From Lineus longissimus (taxonomy: Eukaryota > Nemertea > Pilidiophora > Heteronemertea > Lineidae), in the NCBI RefSeq assembly GCF_910592395.1, contig NC_088309.1:27904599-27964598 (forward strand): a DNA stretch of 60,000 bases. The letters run 5' to 3'. Below are positions 1-10,837 of this stretch, one piece after another (position 1 is the first letter of the stretch; the number at the start of each line of letters is the position of its first letter). A model generated the notes under the pieces. That model saw only the letters and a list, made by a program, of their open reading frames with translations, was not told where the DNA came from and made no database searches. The position numbers were made by a program, and so were the translations under genes.

Positions 1-249
1 CATATTTCTGAATGACTTGCTGATTGCTTCAACACTTGAGAATGAGTGTTTTTGTGATTTGTGTGATGAGAATTATACATGTACTCTCAGACAGACTGCG
101 CTATATTTTCACCCATATATATTAATGGTTAGGCCTACTGGACTGCTGGAGACAATCAATGAGACAAAACAGTAATGCATATACTCACCAAAAGATCTTG
201 TGCTTGTACTAAAACAGCTGTAACTTATCCTTTTTCTGTTGATTTCCAG

Positions 250-648
250 GAATTATCAGCAAAACTGAAAGCGGCAAACAAGGTTTCAACTGAAGACTTG
301 CACAAATTAGTAACGGACTATGTCACATCTGAATTACCAAAATACGAGGAAAAGGATATTCATGATCAAAAACGTATAATGGAAGAGTGGTCTGTAAATC
401 GCGAAGAGAGTCTAGCATCTCAGGTGAAACGATATGAAGATACACAGAAAAAACAAGAACTGATTCGAAAAATGAAAGAATTACGAAAGAAGGAGGAATT
501 TTTGAACTATTATGCCATGAAGGACAAAATTCTGTTAGCGGAATCAAAAGTTCCGAAACCGAAAAAGAAAAAACTCAAAGAAGAGATTGATGAAAATGTG
601 TTGGCTTTATTGAAACAAAGTGAGAAGCGTGAGAAGAATTTGGTCTAG
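250..648 (+). CDS. 3'-terminal exon of an unidentified charged, helical protein
   Basis: Only the last coding exon lies in the window. A pyrimidine-rich acceptor (ttgatttccag) ends at 249, the open frame runs in phase 0 from 250, and it stops with TAG at 646-648, giving 132 residues. The translation is very rich in Lys and Glu, with long stretches free of Pro and Gly, for example around QVKRYEDTQKKQELIRK, and a basic KPKKKKLK patch near the end. This suggests an extended alpha helix or coiled coil. Codon content and the clean acceptor argue for a true exon. The frame continues upstream to an ATG at 175, but that part lies in the presumed intron. An AATAAA signal follows 278 bp after the stop. 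I do not recognise the family; cytoskeletal or ciliary coiled-coil proteins often look like this, but that is only a guess. Confidence 0.6.
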   Translation, partial: ELSAKLKAANKVSTEDLHKLVTDYVTSELPKYEEKDIHDQKRIMEEWSVNREESLASQVKRYEDTQKKQELIRKMKELRKKEEFLNYYAMKDKILLAESKVPKPKKKKLKEEIDENVLALLKQSEKREKNLV

Positions 649-925
649 TCCTTGTGCTTGGACATGGGCATAACAAACCCCTTGCTGATGGTCATTTTAC
701 AGATGACCTCTATGGTTGAGAGACACCCTTGGGATAGACATGTTCTGATGATTATCGGGGTGGTCTCACTTCAGTTAGGACTTTATGATAAGTGGGAGTA
801 GAGTTGGGAAGGAAACTGTTGCCATCTGGTCATTGGCCTTGAAGAGAAGTATTTTGAAATCTTTGATTATGCACAGCCAAGAGGTTGGCCTACATGTGTG
901 CACAAATGGAAAGAGAGTTGTTTGG

Positions 926-931
926 AATAAA
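926..931 (+). terminator. Probable polyA signal of the exon ending at 648
   Basis: AATAAA lies 278 bp after the stop codon and is followed within about 60-90 bp by GT-rich DNA (ggttgtgactggttgtgac), the usual cleavage and downstream-element layout. Confidence 0.5.
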
Positions 932-1747
932 AATATTGCTTTATTATATAATTATGTGTGTCAAGTTCTTGGTCCTGTGATCCATTGATGACTAGGTTGT
1001 GACTGGTTGTGACGTGTGAGGACACCAGGGTCAAAATAATGAGGACCCTCTTAGGATTTGTCATAAAGCTAGCTGCCCCAGTGAGAGGATTCTGTATGCC
1101 AAGATTTGTTTGTCTCTGTTTTAGCATTGGTGTCGCTCCATATTTCCTTCATCGTGGCTCTGAGGTACTGTCACATCCTCTTGGGCCTTTGAAAACATTG
1201 ACTCTTGGTTCAATGTTTTGCCGTAGTTTCTTGGCTGTCCATATGGCATTTGCCCTTCCCCTTGGAAGACTGAAGACTGTTTATTGAGCATGGGCGGGCC
1301 GGGCCATGTGTGAGATCCATCCTTGAGGATGCAAAACCTCTCGTGCATCAACGATGTCACATCCGACCACATCCATTCCATAACGAAAGTGGGCGTGGCA
1401 CTTTGTGATAGTGCTTCCATCTAGTGGGTAACAACTGTACTAATATAGATCATTTTTCATTTTCTTGTATGGTTTTACTAGTCCTTTATTTCATAATTCT
1501 GAGGTAAGAAACTTAAAATATTACATTCTTTCGAAATATGTCACCATATAGACTGATCATACCCGGTTGTCGAAGCTACTGATCATGAAGATCGCCTGGA
1601 ATAAGCGAGATATAAATGGCCTTATAGTGTGTGTATACTCCACTCTATACTATTACTGCTGTAGTGTATGTACTATACTGTCTATGTACAGAGTGTATGT
1701 ATGTATTGCAGTAGTGACATGCACAAACCATTAGGCTACCAGTAGTT

Positions 1748-1904
1748 TAGATTCATGCACTTGGTTGGGAACAACGTTACATAGTGTTGGCCGTGGTCAT
1801 GTCACGATGCATTGCAGCTCTGACGGATTTTACCTAACTCAGTACTAACGTGACGTGACGCTACGTCTTCGTAAACGTTGTTACCAATCAAGTGCATGAA
1901 CCTA
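1748..1904. repeat. Foldback (inverted-repeat) element
   Basis: The left arm at 1748-1780, starting TAGATTCATGCACTTG, is matched in inverted orientation by the right arm at 1871-1904, ending CAAGTGCATGAACCTA. There are three substitutions and one or two small indels over about 33 bp, separated by about 90 bp. It has no coding capacity. It looks like a short non-autonomous transposon (MITE-like). No target duplication is obvious at the ends. Confidence 0.6.
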
Positions 1905-3654
1905 TAGTAGTAGTAGGGCCTAGTAGTCAGTACACCAGTGCTTTCACACTCGCTGTGGGTGTCTTTTCTTTCCCAGCAGCAGGCCAAAGTCTGAGCAGAC
2001 TTACTGCTTGGGTGTTGGCGCTTGGCAGATGTTTCCGATCAGCAAATCTGCCAAAAAATGTTTGGGATCTCATTTAAAAAAACTTTATTGTCCCTGACTC
2101 GGGCTGACAATGACATCGCTCTTTTTGTTTTTGGGAAATGGCCATCCTGTATATTGCCTATTGGTTGCGTATCAGCTTGTCAATCTTTTTAAACATGTCT
2201 TGGCTTAATACTGATATGTGACTCTTAATTGGTAACCATGGCATCCATGGAATCTAGGAGGAAAGTATTTGCAAGGAAATTCAATGTTGGTGTTCATTTA
2301 AAAAAATCGATGCTTGATAATGATATTATGTATGGAGCTTCCTATCAATCATAGTAAGGAGGGATAGTTTCCATGGATTCCTCCCCAGATAATTCGTCCA
2401 CAAGGATAATTGTCTCCGGAAATTTATCTCTTGATTATTTTTTTCTAATCTTAGTTTCGTGACCAAACAGGACTTTCAAGATATAGGTAATGAGTATACC
2501 CATGAGGCCCGTTTATACAGATGAAGAGCGGCATCTACACCCGGTCAACAGGTGGCGTGTCTGCAGGCCACATCACTGGCCCATGTTGGAATAAATGAAA
2601 TCATGCTGTTCCTCTGTCTATCATGTCTACTCAATGACTTTAGTGACCCATTATCAATCCTGTTTCAAATTAGGATTTAAGGCCATGCTGTTCTTAAAAT
2701 ACCACAGTATGCTGTACACATACAGGCCTACTTATTTTGCCAAGAAATTACTCATTCATGTCTGACCTTAGGCCTTCTATTGAAATATTTCCACATCTAT
2801 TTCACATGTTTGGTTGTTGTTTTGCTGTTGCCATGTCAGCAGACCTTTGATATCATAACACTCCATTCATGAGAGACTATATTTCCTGGATTTGAAAACA
2901 GCTGTCACATGTGAGTAGAGATATTTACTGAACACTAATTGAGAGTAAGTTTGAGTGTAAGATGTTGGAAACGAGAAAGACTCTGGCTCAGCCGCAGTTG
3001 ACTAGAGTAAAGGTAAGCCTACCGCTCTTGATACTAACACGATCTGATAGTCTGCCCCCCGCTAGTAAGTAACACACGAGAGTAGACCCCTATCATGTCT
3101 AATGTCTACAAAAATGTTCTTTTGGTTAGTGATAACATTGTCCATTGTCATGTCACACTCACAGACCTGATATAGAGGTCTTCTTCTCATAATCACCAAC
3201 TATTCACAATTCAAGACCATTCTAAGTTCACAATGGGACACCTTATTTCTTCTGCTACTAAGATTGACATGTACATCTATGCGCATTTAAACAGTTACAC
3301 AAAGATAAAAACAAACATTACAAGGGCTACATGCAGTAGGCCTTGCCTGACAAGACCAACTTAAGTCACTTGTAGAATAGTAGGCTATCACCAGCCCGTC
3401 ACCTAACTTGTGTTAGTGGCCGTGTGGGACTACAAATCTGTTAGGATTTCTATGGGGAATCATAGAATGCATGAGTAGTACACTTTAGTTTGTATTGTTA
3501 GGGCACTGTTCAAGACTACTGACTTTGACTGACTTTGACTGACTGTGGTTTCTTGGCTTTTTATTTGCATTCCTAAGAATAAAGATCTTGGACTAGTTGT
3601 AATGTAAGAACTTGGCTTCTTCAGACTTCACATTCATACGTCATACATTCACAA

Positions 3655-3720
3655 ATTCATACATTCATACATTCATACATTCATACATTCATACATTCAT
3701 ACATTCATACATTCATACAT
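3655..3720. repeat. Octamer microsatellite (ATTCATAC)n
   Basis: About 8.25 uninterrupted copies of ATTCATAC, preceded by two imperfect copies from about 3640. The small open frame across it, rich in Tyr, Ile, His, Thr and Phe, is simply the translated repeat. Confidence 0.95.
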
Positions 3721-4379
3721 TTGTACCGGGTAATTGTTTTGTAGGTGTTCAGTTAGTTCAGATGGGTCAAATAACTGAACTAGCTCTGTGTATTGCTGTA
3801 CAATGCTGTACTTCCATAGTAGACCTGTATGCAGTATGATTTCACTTTTAGGATGAAAGAATTTCATTACTGTTCTCGTTTTATACCAGAACATTATATT
3901 CCTGGTAGAACTAGAAGGGCTAAATTGTATGAAGAGATATTACATGTATTTACTGTTGAATAAAATAAAAATCATTTTGGTCCAAATGTTTGAAATGAGT
4001 TTCATTTGACTTTGTCCTTTCTTTGACAGGCATCTTGATGTTCATTCTGAAGCTTGCTTGCTATACAATTGTGTGTTCAGTCCTTGTGATCGGTTTCTCT
4101 TGCCAGTCCTGCAACCTTGTCAAGTTTATTGAGAAACCAGATGATTGTAAGGTAGGCCTATTATGATTTGATTTTATTTGGTTTGACAATCTCTTACAAT
4201 CTGACCAGGTCAGTGACTGGCTTTGGAAGACAGACTTTGTGATTGTCCAACTTGTCCACAGAACGGTAGGCCTATAGGTTTCCACAGGTTCATCACATCA
4301 TTTAAACCGGAGATCAGACTGTCCAAGGCTAGGTGAGCACAAGATCCTCTTAACACATCTGTTTCACTGTTTCAGAAAG

Positions 4380-7047
4380 ATGGCTTCGCTGCTTCTACTC
4401 AGAGTCAGAACTATTCTCACTTCAACAGTCAAGAGTCTCCGAAAACATCTCTTAATGAAAATGCCATCTCTTCTCTTACAGACCCATGGTTACATGCTAG
4501 CTGGAACTGTAAGAAGAGTTATTCAGCCAGTCAGGATGTTTTCTAAAAAGTTGATGACGGCACATATGAAGTGTCGGAACGATCCATATCCTCGCAATCC
4601 TGATGTAAAACGGTTCTCAGTACCTGAGGATAAAGTGCCATGGAGTGTCGAGTTCCCCGAATATGCACCGACAGATTACACTGCCCCATCAGTTCAAAGG
4701 CAGCCAGTTTGGGCTGATTATGATGTTAGGTAAGCGATCAGTGAGTACCAGAGATCTCAACGTGAGGGCGTATGATCCTTCCCTCCCAGATGGATTGTTG
4801 GATATCTTGTGCGCAGATGTGCAGTAGTAGCTCACTGCGCCTGAATTCATAAAGGCATTCATAATTGACATTTAACTGAAAACACTACATGCATTGTTCA
4901 ACTTTCTGTTTTTCTTCAGGGACAAATCAAAGTGTGAAGGCATCACATATCTGTGGAACGAACTGACGGAGAAGGTCGACAGACGTAGTTTAACGGGACC
5001 GTATGAAATAGCAGATGGATTACCGAGGTGAGTAACTCCTTTCGGCTAAAGTTATCTATGGAGGAGAAATTGCATACATGAAGAACCTGCCCTAGGGATA
5101 TGGCCTCGGTCATCGTATTACGAGCCTTGTGATACAAATTGAAAGTGATAGAAAGGCCAGAAGCTGACAAGGAAAATGCTTGCTGTGCAGAATGTCTGTT
5201 TTTGAATCATAAAAAAGGTGTAAGTAATAATTACAATAATCTCATTTGCAGAAATCCAGTTGGTCGTACAGGGATGTGTTCTCGAGGTTTATTAGGGAGA
5301 TGGGGACCAAATCACGCGGCTGACCCTATTGTGACCAGGTAGGTAAGAGGAAAGCTTGTTTGAGTCTTGTAAGGTGTGATAATTCCTTGAGACAAATCCT
5401 CTCCGTAATGAAACGACTGCACTGAAGGTAGTCAGATTTCACGAGATCCATTCCATTGTTGTGACCTCAGTGGCATGCTTTGTTAACCCTTCCCCCTTCT
5501 GACGTCATTTCTCCATAATATGTGTTGACATTGTCGTCGCTATGTTTGCACGAGCCTTGACTCGTGACTCACTGCACCATCTACAGGAATTTACCAAAAG
5601 TCCACTTCCTTTTTGATGTCACTGCTATTTAGAGTCAGCCCTGATTGTTAAAAGAAGGTTTTTATATTCATTTTTTGGTAGGTGGAAAAGAAATGCCAAG
5701 GGTGAGATTGTTAAAAAAGGTGATAGACCTCTGCTGCAGTTTGTGTCTATCCAGCGGACTGATACTGGGGAATGGGCTCTACCTGGGGTGAGTACAGGTT
5801 ACTGTTTTCTTCACTCGATCCTTCAGCACCATAATGTCTGTGAGCTTCAGCATGGCACAATGCAAATATGATTGATTGATGTTGTGATGCTGCAGGTAGC
5901 AGTACCTTTGAGTCGATTCCTCTTCCATCGCATTGATTTTTATCAGTTTTCTGATGGCAAATAAAAAGAGACAGGTCGACACAGTGGTTCTACTTCTAAA
6001 AATAACGCTTGACTTCATTTATGATCTTGTCATCTTTTATGTCAGGGTATGGTCGATCCTGGTGAGATGGTTTCAATAACGTTAAAAAGAGAGTTTGGAG
6101 AAGAGGCTTTAAACACACTGGAATGTTCTGAAGAAGATAAGGCAAAACTAGAAGAAAAATTACATTCATTTTTTAAAGGAGGACGAGAGGTATGTCAACT
6201 ATTTGTTTCCAGTGAGATATCTGACCTCTTTTTCCTGGGTTACACACTGCACACAATCTGTTCCAAGTCTTGAACGCGGTCCCCTTGCCTCTCGTTGGGA
6301 ACAATGTCTGATCCACCACAATCAAACACATTGGTGTCGTCTGCTTGAAGAATGCCACATGCCAACTGTTAAGTAATATTGCATTTGACCTGCAACAGAT
6401 ATCATCATCAAGATGAGGGATTTGACCCTGATCTCTGCATTGAAGTTCATGTTGTGTCAGACTCAGAACCCCTTATGCCTGACCAATGTTATCTGTTTGT
6501 CTCCATTCATAGGTATATCGAGGTTACGTTGATGATCCTAGGAACACAGATAACTCATGGATGGAGACGATAGCAGTGAACTTCCATGATGACACAGGAA
6601 ACACAGTCGGCTTATTTAAGCTCCATGCGGGTAAGATTGGAAACATTGAGGTTGACTTGTTGATGTGACTAATGCCTCTTTATACCATCAGGTAATCACC
6701 GGCCCAGTAAACGAAATCTGTGTTCTGCTCCGTAGGAGAGGAAATAAAGACAGCCTCATGGCTATGCAGTTAATACAAACTTCTCAGAATTTGCCGGCAA
6801 AACATTCCTGGAGCAAAATGTAGCTCAGGTGTCTGAGGAAACGTCTACCTAATCAACCATCTGTCAATGAGATGTGAGTAAGAACTGCGAGGTTGTGGGT
6901 TGTTTTATACAAAGATGTCTCTCTCCATTTCCAGGTGATGATGCTAAAGGTGTAAGGTGGAGTGATGTTAGCAGTACCATTAAACTGTATGCCAGTCATC
7001 AAGACTTTATCAAAAAGGTTGCAGAGATGCATGCAGCGCACTGGTGA
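4380..7047 (+). CDS. NUDT9: ADP-ribose pyrophosphatase NUDT9, mitochondrial type (7 coding exons)
   Basis: Nudix hydrolase that splits ADP-ribose into AMP and ribose 5-phosphate. Coding exons: 4380-4729, 4920-5027, 5252-5338, 5682-5787, 6046-6189, 6513-6630 and 6935-7047. All are bounded by GT/AG and all phases agree, giving 1026 nt or 341 residues; human NUDT9 is 350. Residues 1-60 are Arg/Lys/Leu-rich with few acids, fitting a mitochondrial presequence. Then come the family block [25 protein letters not shown] (about 153-180), WALPGG before the Nudix box (G218, E224, R232-E233, E236-E237, as REFGEE), and [17 protein letters not shown] in exon 6. The catalytic REFGEE is intact, unlike the degenerate box of vertebrate TRPM2 NUDT9-H domains, and the gene has its own start and no channel exons, so it is the stand-alone enzyme. 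The start was chosen as the ATG four bases after an acceptor-like tttcag, implying a 5' UTR intron. Confidence 0.95.
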
Positions 7048-8555
7048 TCAAGGAACACTGCCATATAGGTTTTGTAGTATGATTTTATACAACAGTCTAC
7101 ACTATGAATAACAGATCGTATATTTCTGTGATGGAATTACATGTAATCAGTAGGCAATGTCAGTGTTGGGTATAAATTAGCCGCAGTTCGATATTTCATG
7201 GAGTAAATCTTGTGTTAAATGACTTGATTGAATTTATATTCGGCGCAAGTGTCAACTGAAAGGATGATATCGGCAAACTGTCTGTGAATGGATTATGACT
7301 AATTCAATACTGTTGGATTTGGCAATGAGGTGGCCTTTGATTGGACAGATTTATTAGACTTCTGCCAGCTGCCGGTCTCATTTATAGCTATAGACAAAGT
7401 GACCTGTTATAAAGGACAGGTGTATATTGTCATGACAACACGTTCAGTAGAAGGCATTATTGTCTGGTATAGGTGTTAGACAACCTTTTGAAGTTAAATT
7501 CAACCCGTCCTATGTGTTGTAATGTTTTGGTGTAAAATTTGACGCTAACAAATTTAGAATCTCTGATTCAATTGTAAAGTATGTCATAGTGTAAGGAAAG
7601 GGTTAATTGGCACTACAGACTTCTACTTGGTTACATCGTCTGAATTCTATGGTAAAAAGGTTGTTGTAATAGATCAATGAATGCAGTTATGTGCATGGCT
7701 GATTCAAGGTAACGGGCTGCATGTTGAGCAAGTGACATGTTATTTTGGTGCTGACAGATTTGAGTGTTCATCTGATGAAATGGGGGAAGCACTCTGATCG
7801 CAAGCCTGAGTGCCCATTATAGAAGTTATAAGCAAAGAGTGCATGACAAGCAAATTTATTGATTTGTCTGGTCAAACAAAATGACTGAAGACTAAATTAG
7901 TTCAGTGTGCAACTATCCCTGGCACTGGGCAGAAGAACAGTACTCTGCCCGACGTGTGACTCTTGCCAGGTTTTAGATTATTCTACGATTGGTAGGGTGT
8001 GTTGCCACTTTGTTGAGATTAGTTAGTATTGTTGTTGTACATTGAATGTTGTGTACATGTGGGTAGAGTATCAGGGTTTTGTGCGAAGTTCCTGTCCAAA
8101 ATAGTAACAGGGGCCAGTGACCTCATCGAGTGCCAAAGACATCATTCAACGTCTTTTAAAATCATCCAACCGTTAGTACATGTAAGTGGCTCCCCAATCG
8201 GGTTCTTTGAGTTAGATGCTAACGGACAAGGCAAGGGCCACGACGTCACAAGTTGACAGATCTGATATACTTGTACAGGGTGATTGCTGTATAAGCTGCA
8301 AATGCAATTTGAACCTCAGGCACTAAAGGAGGGAAGGGTATTGTTTGTGCTGTCATTTTAATCTGTTATTGAGATTATCCTTATTCTGGTAACAGTCACG
8401 GTTGATATCTGTGTCACATTTGGTTCATGTGGACATTGGTCGCTGGAGTTGTCCTATTTCTGAATGGGTCTTTCTCAGCCAAAATATTGTTAAGAAGTTA
8501 TGAATGTATTGTTTAATAGTGGTACTTACAGTCATTTCAATAGTAAAAAATATGA

Positions 8556-8561
8556 AATAAA
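8556..8561 (+). terminator. Probable polyA signal of NUDT9
   Basis: AATAAA in tatgaaataaaac, about 1.5 kb after the NUDT9 stop at 7047, followed by gtgttgtttctcctttgggtgt, a GT-rich downstream element. The 1.5 kb between holds no recognisable gene and is read as 3' UTR. No stronger signal was seen between them. Confidence 0.45.
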
Positions 8562-8612
8562 ACTAAGTGGTATTCAACTAACTGTGTTGTTTCTCCTTTG
8601 GGTGTCAGATCA

Positions 8613-9280
8613 CCACCCTGTCTCGGTCAGTTCGATTCTTTCACACCAACTCCCACCAGCACATGGCCCATGATTGGCCAAGGCTCAGTCATGGCGCACA
8701 ATGCTATCCTTGGGTGATGATGGTGATGACCACCCTGTCTCAGTAAGGTCGATTCTTTCATACCAACTCCCACCAGCACATGGCCCATGATTGGCCAAGG
8801 CTCAGTCATGGCGCACAATGCTATCCTTGGGTGATGATGGTGATGACACCCTGTCTCAGTCAGTTCGATTCTTTCATACCAACTCCCACCAGCACATGGC
8901 CCATGATTGGCCAAGGCTCAGTCATGGCCCACAATGCTATCCTTGGGTGATGATGGTGATGACCACCCTGTCTCAGTCAGTTTGATTCTTTCATACCAAC
9001 TCCCACCAGCACATGGCCCATGATTGGCCAAGGCTCAGTCATGGCCCACAATGCTATCCTTGGGTGATGATGGTGATGACCACCCTGTCTCAGTCAGTTT
9101 GATTCTTTCACACCAACTCCCACCAGCACATGGCCCATGATTGGTCAAGGCTCAGTCATGGCCCACAATGTTATCCTTGGGTGATGATGGTGATGACCAC
9201 CCTGTCTCAGTCAGTTCGATTCTTTCACACCAACCAGGCTCAGTCATGGCCCTCAGTGCTCTCCTTGGGTGATAATGATG
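8613..9280. repeat. 117-bp minisatellite, about 5.7 copies
   Basis: The phrase caccctgtctc recurs at 8614, 8731, 8847, 8964, 9081 and 9198, a period of 116-117 bp. Each unit holds cagcacatggcccatga, attggccaag and a TGATGATGGTGATGA segment. Copies differ by a few bases; the last has an internal deletion of about 40 bp and decays by about 9280. The histidine-rich frame on the minus strand is the translated TGATGATGG segment and not a gene. Confidence 0.93.
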
Positions 9281-9289
9281 GTGGATGAT

Positions 9290-10837
9290 AATGAACACCT
9301 TGGCTCTTGGTTGCAACAATGAGCAGTAGTGCTAGGCTCCTCAGAAGGCAATGATCTAGTGGCTTGTGGCTAGTATATTGAGGATCAGAACTCCGTTGCC
9401 TAATCGATGAAAGGTACAAGTCACTGTCTTCTCATACTCTTGGTGACTTAGGATTGTTCCTGTGAAATCGGTAAGACAAGGACTCCTTGGTGTTCCAGTT
9501 CATGCATTTCAGTGCCGGTGGTGTTGTTCAGTTCCATACTATCAAAGCCTGCATGTTCTTATGGAAGAAATGCAATATGGATTGATGTGGGGTTACCCGT
9601 CTGGCCGAAGGGTCATCCTGATTCATATTCGCACACAACATACATGTAACAAGACCCATGTAAAACGTTTTTAGTGTTCCAGTTCCTTTTTGAAAACGTT
9701 CTCTTGACTTAGTATCATTATAGCATCCGAGGTCGTAGAGAAGCAACTCCTCATGGTCATACTCTTCAGGGTTTGTAAATAAACAACACAAGACAGAAAT
9801 TCATTAGCTACATTGGATGTTCAAATCTTTTCTTTCACAACAAACAATGCAGGTCAAAAGTAATGTGAAAAGTGTTAAAAATCAAAACAAGCCAAGCGGT
9901 AACTGACCATGGTCATTTGATTTTGATCGCCAATCAGCTTTCACAACAAGATTCATTGTTTCTGTAATAGTACACACACTTTCAAAAGAAGTGAACCAAA
10001 AGCAGCTGTACAATGTAAACTAATACCTTAACGTTCATTTGAAAGTTTTGTTTGAGACAAAACAAAACATGATCAAATTGAAACCATGTTAGAAAAAAAA
10101 TCAATGACAAGTTGCCATTTTACAATATCAAGAATTGGATCATGTCAACTGTTGCCCAGCCCTTTACCTCCAACTCAACCCATCATAGAGGGCAAGATGA
10201 GACATGAAGCAAATAAAGTGAAAAAAAAGTAAATATGATGAAAAATGTTACATCGCAATCTGGGAAAAGGTTACAATGATAGCCAAGAAGTCTTGAAACC
10301 CCACAACCAAACAAGCCAATGAAATGGATCGAACATAACTTGTCAACGGAAAACCCCATAATCAGTCATTATGCTTCAATATATTTCACCAGGAAATTTA
10401 TTTGATAGTAGACTTCATGACTGGTGCTGTATTGGAGTAAGGTAAAACACGGACACTCTTCGACTCGACACAATAAAATGCACGAAGAGAGCGGTTTTCT
10501 TTGCCAATTCATGGTATCTAGAGTAAATATATATAATGGCCAGGAGTGTTACTTAAACTCTGCCAAAGATATCGAACAGAGAAATGCCTCCAATTTAACA
10601 CAATTAGCAGTTCTATCTGACAACTTAATGCAAATATCAGGAAACAAAGCCTAGCACTTGAGTCCAGACAAGATTTTCTAGCAAGTAACTGCTGGCAAAC
10701 TTCAAATGAATGATAGAATAAAAAAAAACCCTGTCTAATCCTCCTTTAGAACAGATGCGTTATATACACACATAACCGGAGGCTGTACGAACTAGGAAGG
10801 CACACACTATGAGACTAGAAGCGAGATATTATCAAGA
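9290..10837. other. Intergenic stretch between convergent NUDT9 and ttd14
   Basis: AT-rich single-copy DNA with only short, unrelated open frames. The right part, about 10397-10837, is probably the 3' UTR of the minus-strand ttd14 gene. I see nothing else supportable. Confidence 0.5.
10397..10402 (-). terminator. Candidate polyA signal of ttd14
   Basis: TTTATT on the plus strand reads AATAAA on the minus strand, about 436 bp after the ttd14 stop codon (10840-10838). Chosen on position only; no downstream element was verified. Confidence 0.35.

Larger units (their letters stand above)
649..4379. other. Intergenic stretch with no recognised gene
   Basis: After the polyA signal at 926 no frame here gives a recognisable protein. 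It holds a foldback element (1748-1904) and an octamer microsatellite (3655-3720). An acceptor-like tttcag at 4370-4375, just before the NUDT9 start codon, implies that one or more non-coding 5' exons and the NUDT9 promoter lie somewhere here; I could not place them. Confidence 0.5.

Noticed and set aside
1009-1420. Frames of about 90-99 residues on both strands after the first gene
   Set aside because: They overlap each other on opposite strands, lie beyond the polyA signal and show no motif or splice context.
4380-7047. NUDT9-H domain of a TRPM2 channel
   Set aside because: The catalytic REFGEE is intact, the gene has its own presequence-like N-terminus and start codon, and no channel exons lie upstream.
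8627-8914. Histidine-rich 95-residue minus-strand frame
   Set aside because: It is the translation of the minisatellite's TGATGATGGTGATGA segment.
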